Positions 1 through 6,047 of a stretch of DNA of 6,773 nucleotides are shown piece after piece. The notes beneath the pieces were generated by a model that ran no database searches, was not told the DNA's origin, and saw only the letters and a list, made by a program, of their open reading frames with translations. Made by a program: the position numbers and the translations under genes. Origin of the DNA: VAZQ01 sp035552735 (lineage in GTDB: Bacteria > Pseudomonadota > Alphaproteobacteria > Rhizobiales > Xanthobacteraceae); assembly GCA_035552735.1 (NCBI GenBank), contig DASZKX010000421.1:1-6773 (forward strand), in the 5' to 3' direction. Position 1 is the first letter of the stretch, and every line of letters begins with the position of its first letter.

Positions 1-5
1 GCCGA

Positions 6-821
6 TCAGTGCCCGAGCGCAAGCGCGATCAGGCCGAGCGATCCGACGATGACGCGCCACCAGGCAAACAGCCGCAAGCCGTGGCTCGACACATAGTCGA
101 GGAACGTCTTCACCACGATCCAGGCGGCCACGAACGAGGCCGCAAATCCGACCGCAACCAGGATGGCGTTGTTGGCGCTCATCTGTCCGTGATTCTTGTA
201 GAGATCATACGCGAGGGCGCCCGCCATGGTCGGCATCGCGAGCCAGAACGAGAATTCGGCGGCGGCGCGGCGGTCGGCGCCGAGCAGCATGGCGGCCACG
301 ATGGTGGGGCCCGAGCGCGACACGCCCGGGATCAGGCCCAAGCATTGCGACAGCCCGATGAGGAAATACATCGGCAGCGAAAAGCCGGTGGCCTCGTGAT
401 GGCGCGGCTCGAGGTCGAGCTGATCGACCCACAGCAGCACCGCACCGCCGACGATCAACGCAAAGCAGACGATCCAGACATTGAGCAGCATGCTCTCGAT
501 GAGGTCATGCGCGAGCGACCCGACGAGGGCCGCGGGCAGGAAGGCGACCAGCACGCCGATGACGAAGCGCCGCGGCGCGGGGTCGCTGAACATGTTGGTC
601 ACCAGCCGCCACAGGCGGACGAGGTAGACGGACAACAGCGCCAGCACGGCACCGAGCCGTATCAGCACCGCGAAGGTCTTGCCGAAGTCCTCGGCGTCGA
701 AGCCGAAGAAGCGCTGCACCAGCAGCAGATGCCCGGTCGAGGACACCGGCACGAACGCGCTCAGCCCTTCGACGGTGCCGAGAGCGAAAGCCTTGAACAG
801 ATCGAACCCCATGAGGGACAT
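6..821 (-). CDS. uppP: Undecaprenyl-diphosphate phosphatase UppP (BacA family)
   Basis: Integral membrane enzyme that dephosphorylates undecaprenyl diphosphate to undecaprenyl phosphate, recycling the lipid carrier for peptidoglycan and other envelope polymers; overexpression of the family gives bacitracin resistance. The 271-residue product matches the usual family length (about 270) and is largely hydrophobic, consistent with a polytopic membrane protein. Visible motifs are the N-terminal PVSSTGH (residues 25-31) and PGVSRSGPT (165-173), which carries the catalytic-region Arg169, followed by DRRAAAEFSF and MPTM. I chose ATG 821 because GGAG lies 6 nt upstream on this strand; the frame stays open upstream to 920, but that extension does not resemble the family. 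Odd points: the second Glu of the (E/Q)XXXE motif is Ala22 (first is Glu18), and the usual Gln in the VIQLGA segment is Arg55. The family assignment is secure; full activity is not. It is divergent from the fzlA-like gene. Confidence 0.95.
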   Translation of the reverse strand: MSLMGFDLFKAFALGTVEGLSAFVPVSSTGHLLLVQRFFGFDAEDFGKTFAVLIRLGAVLALLSVYLVRLWRLVTNMFSDPAPRRFVIGVLVAFLPAALVGSLAHDLIESMLLNVWIVCFALIVGGAVLLWVDQLDLEPRHHEATGFSLPMYFLIGLSQCLGLIPGVSRSGPTIVAAMLLGADRRAAAEFSFWLAMPTMAGALAYDLYKNHGQMSANNAILVAVGFAASFVAAWIVVKTFLDYVSSHGLRLFAWWRVIVGSLGLIALALGH

Positions 822-1088
822 GGATGACTCCGCGGCGCGGGCGGGGCAGATCGGCTGCTGCTTGCCGCTAGCCGCGCGGATGCAATCTAAGTGATTCTGC
901 TCGGAGCGTGTCGCGATCACGGCTCGGACGGCCGGGAAAACAGTTTATTCGGCGCGAAATCCACAGGCCGTCAGCGCCTCTGCTCGCGCTCGCGTCTCTT
1001 CCGGCCGGTTGCTCCCCGCCTCCCGCATCGTTAGGGTCCCGGCGCGTCGTTCCAAGTTTTCGCCTCGCATCCATGATCCGGCAACCGC
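822..1088. other. Divergent intergenic region, uppP / fzlA-like
   Basis: The 267 bp separates the starts of two divergent genes and must hold promoters for one or both. I found no convincing -35/-10 pair, operator or hairpin. Several frames are open across it, as expected at high GC, but none looks like a protein family I know. The ATG at 1089 has only a weak purine stretch (CCGG) ahead of it. Confidence 0.5.
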
Positions 1089-1781
1089 ATGCTGACGCTG
1101 TTTCATCATCCCTTCTGCCCGCATTCACGCTTCGTGCGGCTCGCGCTCGGCGAGTTCGGGCTGGCGGCACGGCTGATCGAGGAGCGGGCATGGGATCGGC
1201 GGCAGGAGTTCCTGGCCCTCAACCCGGCCGGCACGACTCCGGTCCTGCTGGTGGAGGGGCAGCCGCCGGTTCCGGGGGCCGCGATCATCGCCGAATTCCT
1301 CGACGAGACCATCGGGGGCGAGCTCGGGGACCGGCGGCTCCTGCCGCCCGACCCCGGTCCGCGGGTCGAGGTGCGCCGGCTGATGAGCTGGTTCAATGAC
1401 AAGTTCTTCGAGGAGGTCAGCCGGCCGCTGACCGGCGAGCGGCTCTACAAGCGCCATATGCCCACCGACGGCGGCGGCGGCTCGCCCAGCACCGAGGTGA
1501 TCCGCGCGGCCCGCCACAACATCCGCTATCATCTGGCCTATATCGGCTGGCTGGTGCGCACGCGCGACTGGCTGGCGGGCGACCGCATGACCTATGCGGA
1601 TCTGGCTGCGGCCGCGCACGTGTCGGCGGCCGATTACATGGGCGATGTGCCGTGGAAGGAAGACGAAGCCGCCAAGGGCTGGTACGCGCGGATAAAGTCG
1701 CGGCCGACGTTCCGGCCGCTGCTGACCGAGACGCTGGCCGGGATTCCGCCGTCGGCGACCTATGCGGACCTGGACTTCTAG
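1089..1781 (+). CDS. fzlA: GST-fold protein, probable cell-division regulator FzlA
   Basis: The 230-residue protein has a glutathione S-transferase layout: a thioredoxin-like N-terminal domain (about 1-78) with CPHS at 10-13 and the cis-Pro loop TTPVL at 49-53, then an all-helical C-terminal domain. In ordinary GSTs an acidic-Ser pair binds the glutathione gamma-glutamyl group before the helix ending in YL; here that site reads GAAIIAEFL (63-71), which suggests poor or no glutathione binding. The EERAWDRR segment with Trp35, the GDVPW segment and the extreme C-terminal YADLDF match what I recall of alphaproteobacterial FzlA, a GST-like protein that binds FtsZ filaments and promotes constriction in Caulobacter. 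The fold is clear; the FzlA identity is an inference from memory, and the alternative is a generic beta/omega-class GST. The start is set by the family N-terminus (MLTLFHHP) although its ribosome site is weak. It is followed immediately by queG, probably in one transcript. Confidence 0.8.
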   Translation: MLTLFHHPFCPHSRFVRLALGEFGLAARLIEERAWDRRQEFLALNPAGTTPVLLVEGQPPVPGAAIIAEFLDETIGGELGDRRLLPPDPGPRVEVRRLMSWFNDKFFEEVSRPLTGERLYKRHMPTDGGGGSPSTEVIRAARHNIRYHLAYIGWLVRTRDWLAGDRMTYADLAAAAHVSAADYMGDVPWKEDEAAKGWYARIKSRPTFRPLLTETLAGIPPSATYADLDF

Positions 1782-2944
1782 GAGAATCCGATCTTCTAGA
1801 GAAATCCGGCCTCAAGGACGCGCTCATCGCAACGGCGCGCGAGCATGGTTTCGACGTGCTCGGCGTGACGCGCCCCGATGCGGCCCCGCAGGCAAAAGCG
1901 CGGCTCGAACGCTTTCTGGCCGAGGGCCAGCATGGCGACATGGCCTGGATGGCGCAGACCGCGGAGCGCCGCGGCGACCCGCGCGCCTTGTGGCCGCAGG
2001 TGCGCTCCATCATCCTGATCGGCTTGAACTACGGCGGCGCCGACGATCCGCTGGAGATCCTGCGGCACCGCGAGCGTGGCGCCATCTCGGTCTATGCGCG
2101 CGGCGACGACTACCACGACATCATCAAGCCGCGCCTCAAGGCCATCGCGCGCTGGCTCTTGGCGCAGGCCGGCGGCGACGTGAAGGTGTTCGTCGACACC
2201 GCCGCCGTGATGGAGAAACCACTGGCGGAGGCCGCGGGCCTGGGCTGGCAAGGCAAGCACACCAATCTGGTCTCGCGCCAGCTGGGCTCTTGGCTGTTCC
2301 TGGGCGCGATCTTCACCACCCTCGACCTGCCGCCCGATGCCCGCGAGGCCGATCATTGCGGCAGCTGCCGGGCCTGCCTCGACATTTGCCCGACCGCGGC
2401 GTTTCCGGCCCCCTACCGGCTCGATGCGCGCCGCTGCATCTCCTATCTCACCATCGAGCACAAGGGACCGATCCCGCGCGAGCTGCGCCCCCTCATGGGC
2501 AACCGCATCTTCGGCTGCGATGATTGCCTGGCGGTTTGCCCCTGGAACAAATACGCGCAAGCCGGCCACGAGGCGAAGCTGGCGGCGCGGGAAGCCCTGC
2601 AGGCCCCGCGGCTGGCCGACCTCGCCGGCCTGGACGAGGCCGCGTTCCGGAAGCTGTTTGCGAAATCGCCAGTCAAGCGCGCGGGCCGCGACCGTTTCGT
2701 GCGCAACGTGCTGATCGCGATCGGCAACGCGGACGAGCCGGCGCTCGCCGGCGCGGCCGAACGCCTGATCCAGGACCCGTCCGCACTGGTGCGCGGCGCC
2801 GCCATCTGGGCGCTGGGGCGGCTGGACCGGAACCGACTGCGCGAAATCGCCCCGATCCATCGCGCCGCGGAAGGTGATCCGATGATCGAGGCGGAATGGC
2901 TGGCGGCACTCGATGCGCCGACGCCAGCACACTCCGTCTCGTGA
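1652..2944 (+). CDS. queG: Epoxyqueuosine reductase QueG (start uncertain)
   Basis: Cobalamin-dependent iron-sulfur enzyme that reduces epoxyqueuosine to queuosine at the wobble position (34) of GUN-anticodon tRNAs, in the cytoplasm. Counting from GTG 1652, the N-terminal DUF1730-type domain carries VDTAAVMEKPLAE with the likely catalytic Asp182. Two 4Fe-4S clusters are encoded by C236, C239, C242, C246 (CxxCxxCxxxCP), C262, and C289, C292, C296 (GCDDCLAVCPWNK). The C-terminal part has a HEAT-like stretch near residues 385-400 (LVRGAAIWALGRL). Recognisable homology starts at SGLKDAL, codon 1805, leaving 379 residues, the length of E. coli QueG. No ATG, GTG or TTG lies in frame between 1652 and that point; the only upstream in-frame normal start is GTG 1652, deep inside fzlA, giving 430 residues. 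The true start may be non-AUG just after the Shine-Dalgarno at 1780. Product identity is secure. Confidence 0.93.
   Translation: MEGRRSRQGLVRADKVAADVPAAADRDAGRDSAVGDLCGPGLLGESDLLEKSGLKDALIATAREHGFDVLGVTRPDAAPQAKARLERFLAEGQHGDMAWMAQTAERRGDPRALWPQVRSIILIGLNYGGADDPLEILRHRERGAISVYARGDDYHDIIKPRLKAIARWLLAQAGGDVKVFVDTAAVMEKPLAEAAGLGWQGKHTNLVSRQLGSWLFLGAIFTTLDLPPDAREADHCGSCRACLDICPTAAFPAPYRLDARRCISYLTIEHKGPIPRELRPLMGNRIFGCDDCLAVCPWNKYAQAGHEAKLAAREALQAPRLADLAGLDEAAFRKLFAKSPVKRAGRDRFVRNVLIAIGNADEPALAGAAERLIQDPSALVRGAAIWALGRLDRNRLREIAPIHRAAEGDPMIEAEWLAALDAPTPAHSVS
1780..1784 (+). promoter_or_regulatory. Shine-Dalgarno AGGAG at the fzlA stop / queG junction
   Basis: AGGAG overlaps the last two bases of the fzlA stop codon (TAG, 1779-1781). 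It is ideally placed for a queG start near 1790-1795, where the in-frame codons are GAT and CTT and no canonical start exists. A second candidate, AAGGA at 1814-1818, sits 7 nt before an in-frame ATC at 1826. Which one is used cannot be decided from the sequence. Confidence 0.5.
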
Positions 2945-2977
2945 TCGCCGATTGATCGTCGCCGGGTCCAAGCAGGC

Positions 2978-3754
2978 TCAAAATTCCGCCACCGCGGCCA
3001 GCAACCGCTCGATGTCTTCCGGTCGCGACAACCGATGGTCGCCGTCCTTGACCAGAGTGAGCACCACGTCGTCCTGCGCCAAGCGGGCCGTGAGGTCGAC
3101 CGCGTGCTGCCACGGCACGTCAGGATCCTGCACCCCTTGGAGGATGCGGACCGGGCAGCCGGTTTCGATCATGCCGCCGAGCAGCAGGTGCTGGCGCCCC
3201 TCCTCGATCAGCCCGCGGGAGATCGGGTAGGGCTCTTCGCCGTATCGGGAGGGCCGCTCCCAGGCGCCTTTCTCATCGATCTGCCGCCGGATCTCGGGCG
3301 AAAAGCGCTCCCACATCAAGGCTTCGGTGAAATCGACCGCGGGCGCGATCAAGATGAGGGCCGCGATCGTGGCTGGCGCCGGCGGGACCCGCCTGGCCAG
3401 CGCGCGCCCCAGCAGCAAAGCCATCCAGCCCCCCATGGACGAGCCGATCACCACCTGCGGGCCGGTGCAGCAGGTCTCGAACACCGCCAGGCTCTCGGCG
3501 AGCCAGCGCCCGATGGTCCCGTCCGCGAAGCTGCCGCCCGATTCGCCGTGACCGGAATAATCGAACCGCGTCAGCGCCCGCCCCTGCTGCTGCGCCCAGG
3601 CATCGAGGGCCTGCGCCTTGGTGCCCTGCATGTCGGATTTGAACCCGCCCAGCCAAAACAGCCCGGGCGCCCCGCCCGGGCGCTGCCGGACCGCGATCGG
3701 CCGGGCCGCCTGGCCGGTTCCAACCGCCACCGATTTCAGGCAATCATTGCTCAT
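2978..3754 (-). CDS. Alpha/beta hydrolase, ABHD10-like serine esterase/thioesterase
   Basis: The 258-residue protein is a serine hydrolase of the alpha/beta fold. The nucleophile elbow is GSSMG (104-108) with Ser106. The likely acid is Asp210 in QGVQDPDVP (Asp212 is an alternative), and the base is His240 in DGDHRLS. The segment RFDYSGHGESGG (63-74) and the early WLGGF (34-38) are typical of the group that includes mitochondrial ABHD10, a depalmitoylating thioesterase; the physiological substrate here is unknown. No signal peptide or membrane segment is visible, so it is probably cytoplasmic. An in-frame TGA directly precedes the ATG at 3754, so that is the most upstream start possible. It converges on queG with a 33-bp gap that holds no recognisable terminator, and diverges from the glycosyltransferase. 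Confidence 0.88.
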   Translation of the reverse strand: MSNDCLKSVAVGTGQAARPIAVRQRPGGAPGLFWLGGFKSDMQGTKAQALDAWAQQQGRALTRFDYSGHGESGGSFADGTIGRWLAESLAVFETCCTGPQVVIGSSMGGWMALLLGRALARRVPPAPATIAALILIAPAVDFTEALMWERFSPEIRRQIDEKGAWERPSRYGEEPYPISRGLIEEGRQHLLLGGMIETGCPVRILQGVQDPDVPWQHAVDLTARLAQDDVVLTLVKDGDHRLSRPEDIERLLAAVAEF

Positions 3755-3779
3755 GGATCAACACCCGCGAATCACCTCC
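3744..3779 (-). promoter_or_regulatory. Hydrolase translation-initiation region with distant Shine-Dalgarno and mini-ORF
   Basis: On the minus strand GGAGGTGA (3779-3772) matches eight consecutive bases of the 16S anti-Shine-Dalgarno complement, but it stands 17 nt from the hydrolase ATG (3754-3752). It is 7 nt from a GTG at 3764, which opens a six-codon frame (GTG TTG ATC CAT GAG CAA) ending with TGA at 3746-3744. That mini-ORF overlaps the hydrolase start in another frame. Reinitiation or coupling is possible; simple initiation with long spacing is the alternative. Confidence 0.4.
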
Positions 3780-3947
3780 GACAACCGTCGTCCGACCATC
3801 ATCAGGCCAGAATGAACGATCTCTCATCCGTCCTGAATGCTACACCGTCGCCATGTTTCGGCGCACACCGTCGCGTCATGCAAGAGCGTCGATGACCGCG
3901 TTCGCCGTCGGTGGATCCGCGCCGGGCGGCCGGAGGGAAGCACCGCC
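3755..3947. other. Divergent intergenic region, hydrolase / glycosyltransferase
   Basis: This 193-bp region between divergent starts holds the hydrolase ribosome site near its left end and GGAGG (3932-3936), 11 nt before the proposed glycosyltransferase GTG. The glycosyltransferase frame remains open back to ATG 3837, but those 37 codons are Arg-rich and unlike the family. No confident promoter motif was found. Confidence 0.45.
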
Positions 3948-5159
3948 GTGAGCGACGGCTTCGAGGCAACACGCGTTCCGCGGCGCTCGCTCGCCGGCGC
4001 CACCATATTGCAGATCGTGCCGGCCATGTCCGAGGAGCCCCGCTCCCGCGCCGCCGTCAATGTCGCGTTTGCCCTGCTGCAGGCCGGCGCGCGGGCGCTG
4101 GTGGGGGCCGCCGACGGTCCCCTGGTGGGCGAGCTTCGGGCCTGCGGCGGCGAATGGGTCGACCTCCCCAACGAAACCGTCAACCCGTTCCGGCTGCGCC
4201 GGAATGCCCGTACCCTGGAAAACCTGATCGCGGCCGAGCGCATCGATATCGTGCATGCCCAGAGCGCGGGCGGCGCCTGGAGCGCGCGCGTGGCGGCGGC
4301 CCGGATCGCGGTTTGGCTGGTCACCACGCTGCCCGACGCGCCCGTCGCCGGCCGGCGCTGGCCGGAATCGATCGCGGCCGCGCTGGCACAGGCCGATCGC
4401 ATCATCGCGCCATCGATCTACGCGGCAACGCCCGTCATGGAGCATTATCGCGTCGCGAACGATCAGATCACCGTCATCCCGCGCGAGATCGACACCGCCG
4501 GGTTCGATCCGCTGGCGGTGTCGCCGGAACGCAGTGAGGGGCTTCGCCGGGCCTGGAAAATCCCAAGCTTTGCCCGCATCGTTCTGGTGCCGGGCCGGGT
4601 GGCACCGTGGAACGGCCAGATCATCGTGCCCGATGTTTTGCGCGCGCTCGCCGAGGAAGGCCTCGAGGGCGTCGTCTTCACGATCGTCGGCGAGCACGCC
4701 ACGCACCGTCATTATGCGCGCGAGATCATGAAGCAGGCGCGCGAGCGCGGCGTCGATCGCCTGTTGAGACTGACCGGCCATTGCCCGGACATGCCGGCCG
4801 CGTTCGCGGCCGCCGATCTGGTGGCCGTGACGGCGGTCGAGCCGCCGCTCCTGGGCAGCGTGGTGGCGCAGGCCCAGGCCATGGCCCGGCCAGTGGTGAC
4901 CTCCGATGTGGGCGTGTTGCCCGAGCATGTGCTGGTACCGCCCCGAATGCCCGAGGACCTGCGCACCGGCTGGGTGGTGGGACCGGCCGATTCGATCGGC
5001 CTTGCCCATGCCCTCAAGCTCGCCTTGGAGCTCGGTCCGACCGAATATCAGGCGATGGCGGCACGCGCGCGCCAGTTCGCCGAATACATGTTCTCCCCGC
5101 AAAGCGCCGCGGTGGCGACCCGCGCCGTCTACATGTCGCTGTTGGCGCGCGATCTCTGA
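3948..5159 (+). CDS. GT4-type glycosyltransferase, degenerate donor-site motifs
   Basis: The 403-residue protein has a GT-B layout. An N-terminal Rossmann half starts at GATILQIVPAM (the position of the acceptor-site GGVER loop, here EEPRSR), with RIDIVHAQSAGGAWSAR as in lipopolysaccharide-type GT4 enzymes. A C-terminal half follows with VLVPGRVAPWNGQ, VVFTIVGEH, LTGH, PAAFAAADLVAVTAVEPP and VVAQAQAMARPVVTSDVG. GT4 enzymes normally transfer a sugar from a nucleotide sugar, using Arg and Lys in GRx(4-5)KG and an EX7E pair. Here Arg217 is kept, but the Lys is Asn222 and the EX7E positions are Pro300 and Gln308; Glu298 is the only nearby acid. It may therefore be an inactive or atypical member. 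I chose GTG 3948 because GGAGG precedes it and family similarity begins shortly after; ATG 3837 would give 440 residues. Acceptor and pathway (likely envelope polysaccharide) are unknown. Confidence 0.82.
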   Translation: MSDGFEATRVPRRSLAGATILQIVPAMSEEPRSRAAVNVAFALLQAGARALVGAADGPLVGELRACGGEWVDLPNETVNPFRLRRNARTLENLIAAERIDIVHAQSAGGAWSARVAAARIAVWLVTTLPDAPVAGRRWPESIAAALAQADRIIAPSIYAATPVMEHYRVANDQITVIPREIDTAGFDPLAVSPERSEGLRRAWKIPSFARIVLVPGRVAPWNGQIIVPDVLRALAEEGLEGVVFTIVGEHATHRHYAREIMKQARERGVDRLLRLTGHCPDMPAAFAAADLVAVTAVEPPLLGSVVAQAQAMARPVVTSDVGVLPEHVLVPPRMPEDLRTGWVVGPADSIGLAHALKLALELGPTEYQAMAARARQFAEYMFSPQSAAVATRAVYMSLLARDL

Positions 5160-5184
5160 GCTGCCGGCACGCCGGACCCCTGCC

Positions 5185-5214
5185 TGAATGCCCCTCTTGA
5201 ATGCCCCTTCGGGG
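5185..5214 (+). repeat. Short tandem repeat ending in a UUCG-type hairpin, downstream of the glycosyltransferase
   Basis: TGAATGCCCCT occurs at 5185-5195 and 5198-5208 (period 13). The second copy runs into CCCCTTCGGGG (5204-5214), which can fold as CCC-C(UUCG)G-GG with a stable tetraloop. No T-run follows (TAACCC), so I do not call it an intrinsic terminator, though it may slow or end the glycosyltransferase transcript or protect its 3' end. Confidence 0.45.
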
Positions 5215-5223
5215 TAACCCATG

Positions 5224-5259
5224 TGGGCGGCTGTCGGCCGCCTGGGCGGCTGTCGGCCG
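5224..5259 (+). repeat. 17-bp direct repeat with hairpin potential, upstream of infC
   Basis: TGGGCGGCTGTCGGCCG is present exactly at 5224-5240 and 5243-5259, a 19-bp period. The first copy folds as GGCGGC (5226-5231) with GCCGCC (5237-5242) around a five-base loop; the second makes a similar but mismatched stem with the bases that follow. It lies about 110 bp before infC and upstream of the only promoter-like sequence I see. Function unknown. Confidence 0.6.
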
Positions 5260-5289
5260 ACCGGGCCCAGATGAGAACGCATATTGCCG

Positions 5290-5318
5290 TTGACTTGCCC
5301 CCGGTTTGTCCCGATCCT
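5290..5318 (+). promoter_or_regulatory. Weak candidate sigma-70-type promoter for infC
   Basis: TTGACT (5290-5295) is a good -35 match, and GATCCT (5313-5318) is a poor -10 match after a 17-bp spacer. It would start transcription a few bases after 5318, leaving an infC leader of roughly 45 bases. This rests on the -35 alone and is weak. Confidence 0.3.
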
Positions 5319-5356
5319 TCGTCGGCCCGCCGTTCAAGGGCTCCACGCAACAGCAT

Positions 5357-5373
5357 AGGAGAGCAAAGCCATT
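5357..5373 (+). promoter_or_regulatory. infC initiation site: AGGAG followed by AUU
   Basis: AGGAG (5357-5361) overlaps an in-frame TAG (5356-5358), so the protein cannot start further upstream. The next plausible initiators are ATT 5371, nine bases after the Shine-Dalgarno, and ATG 5383, twenty-one bases after it. Spacing favours ATT, and the resulting start, MRRP, is what alphaproteobacterial IF-3 proteins usually have. Confidence 0.85.
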
Positions 5374-5910
5374 CGCCGCCCGATGAGAACCCCGCAGCCC
5401 GTCCAGAAAGACGGCCCGCGCCTCAATGAGGAAATCCGATCGAACCAAGTACAATTGATCGACCAGACCGGCGCCAACATCGGCGTTGTCGATACCCAGA
5501 TCGCCTTGGCAAAGGCGGTCGAGGCTGGGCTTGATCTGGTAGAGATCGCCCCCAATTCGGAACCGCCCGTCTGCAAGCTCCTCGATTACGGTAAATACAA
5601 ATACCAAGCCCAGAAGAAAGCAGCGGAAGCCCGCAAGAAACAGAAGGTGGTCGAGGTCAAGGAGATCAAGCTCCGCCCGATGATCGACGACCATGATTAC
5701 GAGGTGAAGATGCGCTCCATGCAGCGCTTCTTCGAGGAAGGCGACAAGGTCAAGGTGACGCTGCGCTTCCGCGGCCGCGAGATGGCGCACCAGGAGCTGG
5801 GCACCCTGCTCCTCAACCGCGTCAAGGACGACAACTCCAAATACGCCAAGATCGAGCAGGAGCCCCGCTTCGAGGGTCGCCAGGTGGTGATGGTGCTGGC
5901 GCCGCGGTAG
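5371..5910 (+). CDS. infC: Translation initiation factor IF-3 (AUU start)
   Basis: IF-3 binds the 30S subunit, prevents 50S joining and checks the initiator tRNA-start codon match. With the AUU start the product is 179 residues, close to the 180 of E. coli IF-3. The N-terminal domain includes LNEEIR, VQLIDQTG and DLVEIAPNSEPPVCKLLDYGKYKY; a lysine-rich linker (QKKAAEARKKQK) leads to the C-terminal domain with EVKEIKLRP, MQRFFEEGDKVKVTLRFRGREM and the terminal VMVLAPR. All conserved segments appear intact. In E. coli IF-3 represses its own AUU-started mRNA by rejecting non-canonical starts; the same control is expected here. It heads the infC-rpmI-rplT cluster, but a 302-bp gap separates it from rpmI, and thrS, its neighbour in E. 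coli, is not upstream. Confidence 0.97.
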   Translation: MRRPMRTPQPVQKDGPRLNEEIRSNQVQLIDQTGANIGVVDTQIALAKAVEAGLDLVEIAPNSEPPVCKLLDYGKYKYQAQKKAAEARKKQKVVEVKEIKLRPMIDDHDYEVKMRSMQRFFEEGDKVKVTLRFRGREMAHQELGTLLLNRVKDDNSKYAKIEQEPRFEGRQVVMVLAPR

Positions 5911-5954
5911 GCGGCGCGTGGCGCCGCGGTAGGCGGCGCATGGCGCCGCGGTAG
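5897..5954 (+). repeat. 22-bp tandem palindromic repeat over the infC stop codon
   Basis: A 22-bp unit occurs at 5897-5918 and 5919-5940 (one difference at the last base), with a 14-base partial third copy at 5941-5954. The first copy includes the last four infC codons and its TAG. Each full unit is an inverted repeat, GCGCCGC and GCGGCGC around a GGTAG loop (5899-5905/5911-5917; 5921-5927/5933-5939). Because arms alternate, the downstream arm of one unit can also pair with the upstream arm of the next across a three-base loop, so alternative folds exist. Confidence 0.85.
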
Positions 5955-5978
5955 CGCGGGCAGCCCCCAGGCCCGCGC
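5954..5978 (+). terminator. Strong GC hairpin after infC, possible attenuator or terminator
   Basis: GCGCGGGC (5954-5961) pairs perfectly with GCCCGCGC (5971-5978) around a nine-base loop, an 8-bp all-GC stem directly after the tandem repeat. No T-run follows (ACTCCGTCTCC), so classic intrinsic termination is doubtful. It could pause polymerase, protect the infC 3' end, or take part in control of rpmI-rplT. Confidence 0.4.
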
Positions 5979-6047
5979 ACTCCGTCTCCCGCCCACAACC
6001 GGCTGGTGGCTCCATCGCGGGGCTCGGTCGCGGGCGGCCGCCGACGG

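Noticed and set aside
9..827. A 272-codon plus-strand frame opposite uppP.
   Set aside because: Composition (His, Arg, Glu, Gln rich) is what the complement of a hydrophobic membrane protein gives. UppP on the other strand is clear.
1796..2971. A 391-codon open frame on the minus strand opposite queG.
   Set aside because: Shadow of queG; low-complexity composition and no family resemblance.
2945..2977. A bidirectional terminator between the convergent queG and hydrolase genes.
   Set aside because: I found only very short complementary stretches and no T-run on either strand.
5221..5274. A 17-codon leader-peptide-like ORF over the 17-bp repeats upstream of infC.
   Set aside because: It has no run of a regulatory amino acid, only a weak GGGGT ribosome site, and lies upstream of the candidate infC promoter.
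3876..5282. A 468-codon open frame on the minus strand opposite the glycosyltransferase.
   Set aside because: Its product is rich in His, Arg, Gly and Gln with no recognisable domain. It is the antisense shadow of a GC-rich coding gene.
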